Shown piece by piece: positions 8,386 to 16,357 of a stretch of DNA of 64,000 nt (its first letter is position 1; the number at the start of each line of letters is the position of its first letter). Source of the stretch: AAA164-E04 sp014239995 (lineage in GTDB: Bacteria > Verrucomicrobiota > Verrucomicrobiia > Limisphaerales > AAA164-E04); contig JAQWLM010000019.1 of assembly GCA_029247315.1 (NCBI GenBank), positions 1 through 64,000 of the forward strand. Reading direction: 5' to 3'. The notes below the pieces were generated by a model. That model was not told the DNA's origin, did not search any database, and saw nothing but the letters and a program-made list of their open reading frames with translations. A program made the translations under genes and the position numbers.

Positions 8386-8853
8386 ATGGAGAGTTTGGAA
8401 CATCAACAGGTTGAAAAAGCGCTGACAATCGCCTTGGAGGCGCATCGTGGGCAGCGGGATAAATACGCGGCACCCTACGTCCTCCACCCGCTGCGTATCC
8501 TGTCCCATTTCAGCGATCCAACCCTGCAACAAATCGCGATCCTCCACGATGTGGTCGAAGACAGCCCGTGTACGCTGGATCAATTGCGAAAGCAAGGCTT
8601 CTCGGAGAAGGTTGTTCAGGCGGTGGATGCCCTGACGCGGCGCGAAGATGAACCGTATGATGCATTGATCGGGAGAGCAAGCGAGGACGCGCTGGCCCTG
8701 AAGGTCAAGCTGGCTGATCTGGAGGATAACATGGACATCCGAAGGATGCACGGGATCACCGAAAAAGACCGTGTTCGCCTGGACCGCTACCGCAAGGCAC
8801 ATGCACGGCTACTCGCCACCCATCCCCAAAACCATCATACAAGCGCAACGTAA
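8386..8853 (+). CDS. Small HD-domain hydrolase, MESH1/SpoT-hydrolase-like
   Basis: This 155-residue protein consists of a single RelA/SpoT-type HD hydrolase domain without synthetase, TGS or ACT parts. The motifs are AHRGQRDKYAAPYVLHPLRI (about 20-39), the HD pair in AILHDVVEDS (about 52-61) and LKVKLADLEDNMD (about 107-119), which together supply the metal ligands and the region that contacts the guanosine nucleotide. Such stand-alone domains (MESH1, SAH) hydrolyse (p)ppGpp; some dephosphorylate NADPH. The length fits a small alarmone hydrolase. It lies 12 bases upstream of the HisA-like gene, so the two are probably co-transcribed, though no clear functional link is known. Confidence 0.83.
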   Translation: MESLEHQQVEKALTIALEAHRGQRDKYAAPYVLHPLRILSHFSDPTLQQIAILHDVVEDSPCTLDQLRKQGFSEKVVQAVDALTRREDEPYDALIGRASEDALALKVKLADLEDNMDIRRMHGITEKDRVRLDRYRKAHARLLATHPQNHHTSAT

Positions 8854-8865
8854 CAGGATCTTAAC

Positions 8866-9639
8866 ATGTTTCGGCCCTGCATCGATCTTCATAACGGTCA
8901 AGTCAAGCAAATCGTCGGTGGGACGCTGACGAAGGACAGCAACCAGCTCAAGACCAATTTTGTCTCTGAACGATCGAGCGCCTGGTATGCAGAGCTCTAC
9001 CGCAGGGACCGACTGCGGGGTGGCCACGTCATCCAATTGGGTCCGGGAAATACTGAAGCCTCCCTTGAGGCCCTGAAGGCCTTCCCGGGCGGACTTCAGG
9101 TCGGCGGCGGAATCCGCGCCAGCAACGCCCGCGCATACCTTGAAGAAGGTGCCTCTCACGTGATTGTAACCTCCTGGATCTTCGAGGGCCCTGTACTGAG
9201 ACAGGATCGGTTGCATACCCTGGTAGAAACCGTGGGGGTTGAAAGACTGGTGCTCGACCTGAGCTGTCGTATCCGCGATGGATCGTACTATGTGGTCACC
9301 GATCGCTGGCAGACCTTTACCCAACTCCGTCTCAGCCGGGAAGTTCTGACCGACCTCGCCAATCACTGCGCGGAATTCCTGGTGCATGGAGTGGATGTCG
9401 AGGGCTTGTGTGCGGGGGTGGATCTGGACCTCGTACGCAAGCTGGCGGACTGGAGCCCAATTCCGGTGACCTATGCCGGCGGCGCCCGAGTCCTCGAGGA
9501 CCTGGAGACAGTGCACCGGGAAAGCAATGGAAGGGTGGACCTGACCATTGGATCTGCACTCGATATTTTTGGTGGAACTGGCGTCACATACCGCGAAGCG
9601 GTTGACTTCAATCGCCGCAAGGAAAGCCCATCCGACTAG
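8866..9639 (+). CDS. hisA: ProFAR isomerase of the eukaryotic (HIS6/HISN3) type
   Basis: This 257-residue TIM barrel should convert ProFAR to PRFAR in histidine biosynthesis. The sequence starts FRPCIDLHNGQVKQIVGGTL, the N-terminal signature of the fungal and plant HIS6/HISN3 enzymes, not the usual bacterial HisA start (IPAIDL.(D/G)G). Other features of that group are HVIQLGPGNTEASLEAL, LQVGGGIRASNARAYLEEGASHVIVTSWIF, RLVLDLSCR, FLVHGVDVEGLCAGVD, PVTYAGGARVLEDL and the tail LTIGSALDIFGG. Catalytic acids lie in CIDLH and in the VHGVDVEG strand. An AGGA ribosome-binding site is well placed. No other his gene occurs in the window. The gene ends 15 bases from the convergent PQQ-type gene. Confidence 0.87.
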   Translation: MFRPCIDLHNGQVKQIVGGTLTKDSNQLKTNFVSERSSAWYAELYRRDRLRGGHVIQLGPGNTEASLEALKAFPGGLQVGGGIRASNARAYLEEGASHVIVTSWIFEGPVLRQDRLHTLVETVGVERLVLDLSCRIRDGSYYVVTDRWQTFTQLRLSREVLTDLANHCAEFLVHGVDVEGLCAGVDLDLVRKLADWSPIPVTYAGGARVLEDLETVHRESNGRVDLTIGSALDIFGGTGVTYREAVDFNRRKESPSD

Positions 9640-9654
9640 GGGCATCGGAGGGGT

Positions 9655-11016
9655 TTAATGAGCTGACTCCCCCTGAGCCGTTTTCGACCGGTCCTCGAGA
9701 CAGTAGAGAAACGACTCACCCCGCAGAAACAGTTGTCTGTCCACAAGCGCAGGAGAGGCACTGAAAACATCATCAAGTTGATTGACTGCAAGAATCTTGG
9801 GTTGGTCGGAGTGTTCCATCACCAGGGTGATTCCCTCCCGACTTGTGATATAGATCCGGTTGGAGGCACCCACCGGGGAAGCAAACAGGACACGCATCCG
9901 CGGCAGACGGAATGGGCCTGCCACCGGTTCTCCCGTGATCAGGTCAACGCATGACAGGATGCCTTGAAGATGTCTCAGAAAATACAATTTCCTTCCATAC
10001 AGAAGAGGGCTTGGCACGTAAGGGGTGAGGCGATTCATACTCCAGGCGATCTGCTTGCTACCGGTCAGGTCTCCTTTTGCGCCATCCAGCCGGATGGCCA
10101 GCATGGCCTGCCAGTCGTAGCTGTTGGCAGCGACCACGATACCGTGGCCAGCGACAGGTGAAGCCACCACGTTCCTTGAGAGACCTCCACATTCCCACAG
10201 GACCTCGCCTGTCATGAGATGATAGGACCGAATTTTATCTGTCGCACTGACGATCACCTGGGTCGTCTCAGCATGCTCGATAATCAACGGGGTGGCCCAC
10301 GAGGTGGATTCATCACGCGCCGATTTCCAGAGTTCCTTACCAGAGGCAGCATCCAGGCAGCAGACAAAAGACTGACCTTCATGATCCCAATTAATCACGA
10401 GTCGATTCCCATACAATGCCGGGGAAGCTCCCTCGCCATGGGCATGGCGTGTCTGCATGCTGCCGAAGTCTCTGCTCCAAAGGACCTCCCCCTGCATATC
10501 CAGGCAGTACAATCCATGGGAACCAAACGAGACGATGATACGCTCACCATCCGTCACTGGCGATGCCGAGGCGAGGCTCCCGGTTTCATGACCACCCTCA
10601 TGCGGAAAGACGCGGTTGAGATCACGCCTCCATGCAGGCATGCCATCGGACCGCCGGTAGGCCAGCAAACTGAAGAGATGATCCCTGGAGACTGAAAGAT
10701 TGTCATGCGCCCCCTCTGCCTGATTGTAGACAGGATCTTTCTTGGGGCCAACAGGGATGGCAGCGCTTATATAAACGTGCTCGTCCCAGACAATCGGTGT
10801 CGCATGCCCCTTACCGGGAAGCTCCACCTTCCAGGCCACATGATGGTCTTCCGACCATTGCACCGGCGGATCGGCATGTAAAGCCACCCCGTTACCCATG
10901 GGACCACGCCACTGAGGCCAGAACCTGGATGCATCCTCGCCATGAACGAGGAAACACCCCAGCATGCTGAAAAGCCATCCCATGGGGGGGGGTATATTTC
11001 TCTCAGGAGGAAGCAT
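9655..11016 (-). CDS. Exported PQQ/BamB-type beta-propeller protein
   Basis: This 453-residue protein has a signal-like hydrophobic start (GWLFSMLGCFLVHGEDAS) and then repeated blades of the PQQ-binding-like or BamB kind: FWPQWRGPMGNGVA, HVAWKVELPGKGHATPIVWDEHVYIS, YCLDMQGEVLWSRDFG, CCLDAASGKELWKSA, HLMTGEVLWECGG. The opening WPQWRGP...G is typical of the many secreted propellers of Planctomycetes and Verrucomicrobia. PQQ-dehydrogenase metal and PQQ residues are not evident, so a scaffold or ligand-binding role is more likely than catalysis. Two starts are possible: 11016, or 10983 just after a run of nine C on the coding strand. It follows rfaE2 by 26 bases on the same strand. Function is otherwise unknown. 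Confidence 0.8.
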   Translation of the reverse strand: MLPPERNIPPPMGWLFSMLGCFLVHGEDASRFWPQWRGPMGNGVALHADPPVQWSEDHHVAWKVELPGKGHATPIVWDEHVYISAAIPVGPKKDPVYNQAEGAHDNLSVSRDHLFSLLAYRRSDGMPAWRRDLNRVFPHEGGHETGSLASASPVTDGERIIVSFGSHGLYCLDMQGEVLWSRDFGSMQTRHAHGEGASPALYGNRLVINWDHEGQSFVCCLDAASGKELWKSARDESTSWATPLIIEHAETTQVIVSATDKIRSYHLMTGEVLWECGGLSRNVVASPVAGHGIVVAANSYDWQAMLAIRLDGAKGDLTGSKQIAWSMNRLTPYVPSPLLYGRKLYFLRHLQGILSCVDLITGEPVAGPFRLPRMRVLFASPVGASNRIYITSREGITLVMEHSDQPKILAVNQLDDVFSASPALVDRQLFLRGESFLYCLEDRSKTAQGESAH

Positions 11017-11042
11017 GATGCGATTTCCGTTCCTACAATGGA

Positions 11043-11528
11043 TTAAAGCCTGCGAATGGTCTCAATGAGTGAGCTGGTCGAACGTCCGTCCACAAAGGGA
11101 ATAAAAACAATGCGCCCGCCGTGGGATGTCACTGCCTGACGCTCATCCGTGTCCAGGGTATCCAGAGTATAGTCGCCACCTTTGACATAAATGTCAGGCT
11201 GCACCTCGGAAAGAAAGCGGGTGGCTCGCTTTTCCTGGAACACACAAACCGAGTCCACGCTGGAAAGGGCTGCCAATAGCAATGCACGGTCGCCTTGCCC
11301 ATTGACAGGCCGCTCGGGTCCTTTGAGCTGACGCACGCTGTCGTCACCATTCAGGCCGACAAGGAGCAGGTCACCCTCGGCCCGCGCTTTGGAAAGGTAG
11401 CGGACATGGCCGATGTGCAGGATGTCAAAGCAACCGTTGGTGACGACCAGACGCCGACCCCGCGCTTTCACACCGGAACGCCAGGCCTCCAGCTGGTCAA
11501 ACGGAACCATTTTGTCTTCAAGTTCCAT
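11043..11528 (-). CDS. rfaE2: D-glycero-beta-D-manno-heptose-1-phosphate adenylyltransferase (RfaE2-like)
   Basis: This 161-residue nucleotidyltransferase matches the C-terminal half of HldE. The cytidylyltransferase signature is LVVTNGCFDILHIGHVRYLSKA (about 27-48, with HIGH), followed by LLLVGLNGDDSVRQLKGPERPVN and the family motif DIYVKGGDYTLDTLDTDE (about 112-129). It would transfer AMP from ATP to heptose-1-phosphate to make ADP-heptose, a precursor of the LPS core. The partner kinase domain (RfaE1) is not in the window. The start codon overlaps the end of larE by 11 bases, so the two genes are translated from one message, with no obvious pathway link. Confidence 0.88.
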   Translation of the reverse strand: MELEDKMVPFDQLEAWRSGVKARGRRLVVTNGCFDILHIGHVRYLSKARAEGDLLLVGLNGDDSVRQLKGPERPVNGQGDRALLLAALSSVDSVCVFQEKRATRFLSEVQPDIYVKGGDYTLDTLDTDERQAVTSHGGRIVFIPFVDGRSTSSLIETIRRL

Positions 11529-12450
11529 GGGCGGGTAATGGGGTTTTTTCAGGAACGATGGAGGTATTGAGGCTCACACGCCGGTAACCCATGAGATCGA
11601 GGGTCACGTGGAGGTATCCCAAGGCCCGGATGGACCTTACCACATCTTCCCGCACCTCGGCCTGGATCAACCTGTCGAATTCGGTAGTCCCCACTTCAAT
11701 TCTAGCCATGGCACCCTGAGCAAGCGCGTGGTGACGCAATCGTACATCATGGAAGCCTCTCTGCCGCAGAATGGCCTCAGCTTGCTCAATCTGGCTCAAT
11801 TTTTCCACACTCACCTTTTCTCCGTAGGGAATCCGTGAGCTCAGACAGGCCATCTGAGGCTTGGTAGCCGTGGACAATCCCAGCGCTGCGGAGTGAGTCC
11901 TGATTTCAGCCTTGCTCAGGCCGACCTCCCTGAGAGGTGCCCGAACCTGAAATTCCTTGGCAGCCTTTGAACCGGGACGATGATCCCCCATGTCATCAGC
12001 AATCTCCCCATAAAGGAGCACGGAAACCCCTCGCTGACGCGCCAAAACCTCCATTTCCACGAACAAGGCGTGCTTGCAGAAGTAACATCGGTTGACGGGA
12101 TTCTCCAGATATTCGTTGTTTTGAAATTCCTTTGTACGAATGATTTCCAACGGAAATCCAAATTGCCTGGACAGGGCCAGCGCCTCCTCCCGTTCACGAC
12201 GCGGAAGACTGGGCGAGTCTGCCATGACGGCCAGTGCGTCGCTACCAAGCACACGATGGGCCATCAACGCCAGAAAGGTTGAATCCACCCCCCCTGAGTA
12301 GGCGACCAGGCAGGAACCTATCTCCTGCAGGATACTTTCTAACTGGTGCAGCTTATCCACCTCATGTTCTTGCCACGAAGCATCGAATGTGTCTAGCAGG
12401 GAAATTTGAACAATGGACGCTGGATGATTGATGGGACACCTCGATTTCAT
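11518..12450 (-). CDS. larE: ATP-dependent sulfur transferase LarE
   Basis: LarE installs the sulfur atoms of the nickel-pincer nucleotide cofactor of lactate racemase and related enzymes. The PP-loop is AYSGGVDSTFLAL (about residues 51-63), and ADSPSLPRRE, DDMGDHRPGSKAAKE, RAPL and KPQMACLSSRIPYGE follow. Three cysteines stand at the usual sites: a CxxC in NRCYFCKHALF and one in MACLSS. That set is known to hold a [4Fe-4S] cluster in the Thermotoga enzyme, whereas single-Cys LarEs sacrifice the Cys. The true start is uncertain: ATG at 12450 is used, a track of unrelated codons extends upstream, and the conserved part begins about 35 residues in. No larA, larB or larC is present in the window. 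Confidence 0.85.
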   Translation of the reverse strand: MKSRCPINHPASIVQISLLDTFDASWQEHEVDKLHQLESILQEIGSCLVAYSGGVDSTFLALMAHRVLGSDALAVMADSPSLPRREREEALALSRQFGFPLEIIRTKEFQNNEYLENPVNRCYFCKHALFVEMEVLARQRGVSVLLYGEIADDMGDHRPGSKAAKEFQVRAPLREVGLSKAEIRTHSAALGLSTATKPQMACLSSRIPYGEKVSVEKLSQIEQAEAILRQRGFHDVRLRHHALAQGAMARIEVGTTEFDRLIQAEVREDVVRSIRALGYLHVTLDLMGYRRVSLNTSIVPEKTPLPAHGT

Positions 12451-12683
12451 GGGTCGTGCTTGTTTTCCTGGTAGTTCCCAGAGTGATTTCCAGGGCAAAA
12501 GGATGCTCATGTGCTTAGGCGAAACCGCCCAGACTTGCAGGACATGACGTTCCACCAACATCGATCAGGTCAAAAAAACAATGGCAGCGCGCACCATCTT
12601 CGGGGATCCAGTCTGACGGCAAGGATTTCGGGGAAGCATGTTCTTGCTTGCCGCATGACCCCTTTCCTGAGTGGATAGGGGGT

Positions 12684-14144
12684 ATGAAAATATCCCGTTT
12701 GTGCCTTGTGGCTTGCCTTTGCCTCGCAACCGGATTTGCTGCATGGGGATCACCTCGAAACGTCGTGGTCATCCTGAGCGATGACCACCGCTATGATTTC
12801 ATGGGATTCATGGATCAATCACCGGCATTCCTGGAGACACCCAACCTGGATCGCATGGCAGCCCGAGGGGTGCATTTCAGAAACGCCTTTGTGACGACCT
12901 CCCTCTGCAGTCCAAGCCGGGCCACCATCCTGACCGGTCAATACATGCATCATCATCGGGTGGTGGACAACCAGCGACCGGTCGCTGAAGGTACACGCTT
13001 TTTCCCGGAATACCTCCAGGGGGCTGGCTATACCACAGGTTTCGTGGGTAAATGGCACATGGGGCACGAGAATGACACACCCCGCAGAGGGTTCGACCAC
13101 TGGGTCAGTTTCAAGGGGCAAGGCACCTATTTTGATCCTGTACTCAACATCAATGGCCATCGCACATCCTTTGATGGCTACACAACCGACGTGCTGACGG
13201 ATCAGGCCCTCTCTTGGTTAAAAAAACGTCCTGCGAACGAACCCTTCATGCTCTACCTCTCGTTCAAGGCAGTGCACTATCCATTTCAACCTGCACCCAG
13301 ACACCATGGCCGCTATGAGGACAAGTCCATCGACTATCCCGTGACCATGGCCAATACGGAAAGCAACTACCAGACACAGTCCAACTGGATCCGTGAGCGC
13401 CGCTACGGCATCCACGGGATCGATCATATGGAGACCGGTCCTCTGGATAAGGATCCCGTACCCTCCTTTGATGCTCTTTACCATCGTTACTGCGAGACCG
13501 TGCATGGACTGGACGAAAACATCGGCCGCGTACTGGATTATCTCGACGAGAGCCAACAAATGGAGAATACCCTTGTTGTCTATCTGGGGGACAATGGTTT
13601 TGCCTTGGGTGAACACGGTTTTTACGATAAGCGAGATGCCTTCGAGACATCCATCCGCATTCCGATGCTGGCTCTCGCACCCGGATTGATCAGCCCGGGT
13701 ACTCGCGAGGATGCCATGGTTTTGAACATGGACATTGCCCCCACGCTACTGGAGACCGCAGGCCTTCAGTTACGCGAGGATATGCAGCTGGATGGCCGTT
13801 CCATGCTGCCGTTGATGCGTGGCAAAAAGATCCCCTGGCGAGATCATATGCTTTACGAGTACCACTGGGAGTGGAATTTTCCTGCCACACCCACAACCCT
13901 TGCTATTCGCGGAAAACGTTACAAATACATCTACTACCATGGCGTGTGGGACCGAAATGGCTTCTACGATTTGGAGACGGATCCTTACGAGCGAGTGAAC
14001 CTGATCAACATTCCCGGGTTTGCAGACCAGATTGTCACGATGCGGGAAAGACTTTTTGAATCGCTGGAAACCTCCGGGGGACTGGTGCTACCCATTCGTC
14101 CGCCGAAAGGCGTGCAGTATTACGACCGCAAACTCCGGAGATAG
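12684..14144 (+). CDS. Exported sulfatase (type I, formylglycine-dependent)
   Basis: This 486-residue protein has a signal peptide (MKISRLCLVACLCLATGFAA). The alkaline-phosphatase-like fold then begins with NVVVILSDDHRYDFMGF, where the DD ligates calcium. The maturation motif is SLCSPSRATILTGQ (about residues 76-89), a C-x-P-S-R sequence whose Cys would be changed to formylglycine. Later signatures include GKWHMGHE, the second metal site LGDNGFALGEHGFYDK (about 293-308) and YDLETDPYERVNL near the C-terminus. It removes sulfate esters, probably from a glycan; the target cannot be deduced. An earlier ATG at 12648 has no signal-like context. A hairpin shared with the convergent YceI gene follows the stop. 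Confidence 0.93.
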   Translation: MKISRLCLVACLCLATGFAAWGSPRNVVVILSDDHRYDFMGFMDQSPAFLETPNLDRMAARGVHFRNAFVTTSLCSPSRATILTGQYMHHHRVVDNQRPVAEGTRFFPEYLQGAGYTTGFVGKWHMGHENDTPRRGFDHWVSFKGQGTYFDPVLNINGHRTSFDGYTTDVLTDQALSWLKKRPANEPFMLYLSFKAVHYPFQPAPRHHGRYEDKSIDYPVTMANTESNYQTQSNWIRERRYGIHGIDHMETGPLDKDPVPSFDALYHRYCETVHGLDENIGRVLDYLDESQQMENTLVVYLGDNGFALGEHGFYDKRDAFETSIRIPMLALAPGLISPGTREDAMVLNMDIAPTLLETAGLQLREDMQLDGRSMLPLMRGKKIPWRDHMLYEYHWEWNFPATPTTLAIRGKRYKYIYYHGVWDRNGFYDLETDPYERVNLINIPGFADQIVTMRERLFESLETSGGLVLPIRPPKGVQYYDRKLRR

Positions 14145-14146
14145 AA

Positions 14147-14173
14147 AAAGGCCTTCCTGATCGGAAGGCCTTT
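14147..14173. terminator. Intrinsic terminator between convergent sulfatase and YceI genes
   Basis: An 11-base-pair perfect stem (AAAGGCCTTCC / GGAAGGCCTTT) encloses a five-base loop just after the sulfatase stop. Read on the minus strand the stem is followed by a run of T (TTTTTC), so it should stop transcription of the YceI gene; on the plus strand the T-run is shorter. It probably acts in both directions. Confidence 0.8.
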
Positions 14174-14204
14174 GAAAGACAGGGCTGGTAAAGGAAACCG
14201 TACC

Positions 14205-14837
14205 TTACTTCTTTTGCGTTTGCCACTCAAAGCTCAAGTCCACCTCATCAGCGGTCTTGATCAAGCCAAGAGCAATCTTGGGTGCCGGGGGTTGGATCCC
14301 AAAATCGGTCATCTTGACCTGTATCTTACCGACAATCTTGAGGCCTTTCTTGGTAGGTGAGATGCTGACTGGCATCTGTATCTTTTGGGTGACTCCAGAC
14401 ATGGAAAGCTCGCCCTTGGCGTCATATGCCAGAGCATCTCCGCTGTTACGCTTACCCTTGGATGGAGTCAATTCATTGAGCTTGTATATGATCCAGGGAT
14501 GATCATCGGACTTCATGGCGGCAAGCATGACCTGATCCATGGTTGACTTACCACTCTTGAGCGATCTCGCTGCAATCTTGACCTCAACCTTGGGCGCACT
14601 CGGCAGGGCGGGAACCGACTCGGCGGACAGGTCTGCTGGAAATTCACCCTCAAGTTGCAGGCTACCCGAGATCAGCTTGCTCTCCACAGTCCAATCATGA
14701 ACCGTGGAGGTTCCGTCGATCTTCATCGAGCTACCCTTGTACATGCCCTTGTAGGTGACGGTCTGTGCCGAAAGAGTTGCGGACAACAGCAAAGCTGACA
14801 ATCCACATTTCCAGATGAGTCCTTTGAATGTATTCAT
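14205..14837 (-). CDS. YceI-family periplasmic lipid-binding-like protein
   Basis: This 210-residue protein starts MNTFKGLIW with an AAGGAAG ribosome-binding site; the in-frame upstream TTG start was rejected. A signal peptide precedes SAQTVTYKG. The lipocalin-like YceI barrel then shows IDGTSTVHDWTVES (about 40-53), the central KSGKSTMDQVMLAAMKSDDHPWIIYKLNE and LSMSGVTQKIQMPV (about 139-152). YceI proteins bind isoprenoid-like lipids in the periplasm. It is followed by a strong intrinsic terminator. The upstream gene on the same strand is the Gfo/Idh/MocA protein, 28 bases away, so they may be co-transcribed. Confidence 0.9.
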   Translation of the reverse strand: MNTFKGLIWKCGLSALLLSATLSAQTVTYKGMYKGSSMKIDGTSTVHDWTVESKLISGSLQLEGEFPADLSAESVPALPSAPKVEVKIAARSLKSGKSTMDQVMLAAMKSDDHPWIIYKLNELTPSKGKRNSGDALAYDAKGELSMSGVTQKIQMPVSISPTKKGLKIVGKIQVKMTDFGIQPPAPKIALGLIKTADEVDLSFEWQTQKK

Positions 14838-14865
14838 AATTTGCTTCCTTAATCTGAGGTGGGGT

Positions 14866-16248
14866 TTATCCAAGTTCATACAGGCTTTCGTTGATTTCAA
14901 GACGGGTCTTGGCCAGGATGGCCTGATGAGCCTTCACCGCAACCACGTTGGCTTCGAATCCTTCCTGATAGCCCGCAGCCGGTTTTTTAGACTCCTCCAG
15001 GTCCGTAAGATATTCACCCAGCATTTCATCGTCGACCTCGCCAAAACTGGCGATGAAATCCTCGACGCCCGCTTGGTGCACGTAGGCGTTGTGCACAAAA
15101 TTCTCAAGCGCGTAATACAAGGGCGTATCGTTGAAGGGATTATCCTTGGCAGCATCATCGCCGGATCCCGTCACTGTGGTGAGCTTGGTGGCATTGGCCA
15201 CAAGGTAGATGCCCACTTCCTTGTGGAACGTATCTTTCTTCGCGTACACTTCCCAACCGAGCATGGGTGCGTCCGCTTCCTTGAACAGCCACGCTTGGGA
15301 ACCACGGATCATGAGCGCGGCTTCCGTGCCGTAATACATCTCGTAGTCCGTGTCGAAAGAATTACAGAGGGTGATGTCAAAAACAGAGTTCACGCCCTTG
15401 TCATATTCCAGGTTCACCTGAGTTGTGTCAGGAATATCGCGACCATCCTTCCACAAAACCGTGGATCCGAAACCCGTGACCGCAGATGGGCGCCCGCCAA
15501 GAAACCAGTTGTTGGCATCAAGTTGATGAATACCAATTTCACCAATCAAGCCAGAGGAAGTTGCACTCGAGAGGCGCCAGTTGATCTCGCGCTCACGCGC
15601 ATCGGTGGGCGCGGCACGCTTCCAACTGGTTTTTTTATGCCATTGGGACCTGGCAAAGGCAGCATGCCCCCAAGCGCCGGTACGCACGTAATCCACCAGG
15701 AAATGACGCTGGGGATCACTCCGGAACTGCAAACCGGCCTGAAAATACTGTTTGGGTGTGTGCTTGGCGGCCATGGCAATCGCACGTGCGTCCTCGATGG
15801 AGCTGGCCAACGGAGCCTCGCAATAGACATGCTTGCCGGCCTTGAGGGCATCTATCACGATATCCTTGTGCTGGTGACTGGGAGTGACCACGACCACCGC
15901 CTCGACATTCTCATCGGCCAGCAGGTCCTTGTAGTTCTCATAACGCTTGGCCTCGGTAGCGGTGCGGCCTGCACGACGCAGAAAGGCCCCATAATGATCG
16001 CAGATCGCTACCACGGGGGCGTTGGGCAGGACCGCCAGGGTTCCCAGCACGTCACGTCCATGGTATCCACATCCGATGATTCCAAATTTCACAGGGGGAC
16101 CAATGAGCGGTTTACTGTCCTGTGCATTGACTGCCGCGGGTTTGAAGGCAGTCGCACCGCTGGCGACCATCGCCATCATGCTGGCCATGGAACCTCCCTT
16201 GAGGAAATCACGGCGATTCAAGTCCATTTTCTCGGTCTGATCCGTCAT
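14866..16248 (-). CDS. Tat-exported Gfo/Idh/MocA-like protein with EAP in place of EKP
   Basis: This 460-residue protein has a twin-arginine signal (LNRRDFLKGGSMASMMAMVASG). The Rossmann part starts KFGIIGCGYHGRDVLGTL (about 53-70), then AICDHYG and VVVTPSHQHKDIVIDALKAGKHV. The motif that should read EKP is YCEAPLASS (about residue 135), so the conserved catalytic Lys is Ala. The C-terminal domain contains IGEIGIHQLDANNWFLGG, with the His that usually acts with the Lys. The fold and export match secreted sugar oxidoreductases of this phylum, but without the Lys the enzyme may bind without oxidising, or use a different mechanism. It is downstream of the ThuA-DUF1080 gene and separated from it by a terminator-like hairpin. 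Start 16248 places the Tat motif at a normal distance. Confidence 0.87.
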   Translation of the reverse strand: MTDQTEKMDLNRRDFLKGGSMASMMAMVASGATAFKPAAVNAQDSKPLIGPPVKFGIIGCGYHGRDVLGTLAVLPNAPVVAICDHYGAFLRRAGRTATEAKRYENYKDLLADENVEAVVVVTPSHQHKDIVIDALKAGKHVYCEAPLASSIEDARAIAMAAKHTPKQYFQAGLQFRSDPQRHFLVDYVRTGAWGHAAFARSQWHKKTSWKRAAPTDAREREINWRLSSATSSGLIGEIGIHQLDANNWFLGGRPSAVTGFGSTVLWKDGRDIPDTTQVNLEYDKGVNSVFDITLCNSFDTDYEMYYGTEAALMIRGSQAWLFKEADAPMLGWEVYAKKDTFHKEVGIYLVANATKLTTVTGSGDDAAKDNPFNDTPLYYALENFVHNAYVHQAGVEDFIASFGEVDDEMLGEYLTDLEESKKPAAGYQEGFEANVVAVKAHQAILAKTRLEINESLYELG

Positions 16249-16285
16249 AATACTAGTTTCAGATAGGGGCATTTAGATTGAAAAC

Positions 16286-16317
16286 CCCGGAGAGACCGTT
16301 GTGCGGTCTCGTCCGGG
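16286..16317 (-). terminator. Intrinsic terminator after the ThuA-DUF1080 gene
   Basis: A GC-rich hairpin lies 40 bases beyond the ThuA-DUF1080 stop: CCCGGA and GAGACCG pair with CGGTCTC and TCCGGG, with a single bulged base and a TTGTG loop. On the minus strand it is followed by GGTTTTC. The short T-run makes it a moderate terminator that would separate this gene from the oxidoreductase gene downstream. Confidence 0.65.
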
Positions 16318-16357
16318 TGAAATCGTTTCACGACTCAATCTGGAACAACTTTGTCAA

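Noticed and set aside
14755..16266. A 503-codon open frame on the plus strand
   Set aside because: It is antisense to the YceI and Gfo/Idh/MocA genes, has no domain features and no plausible start signal.
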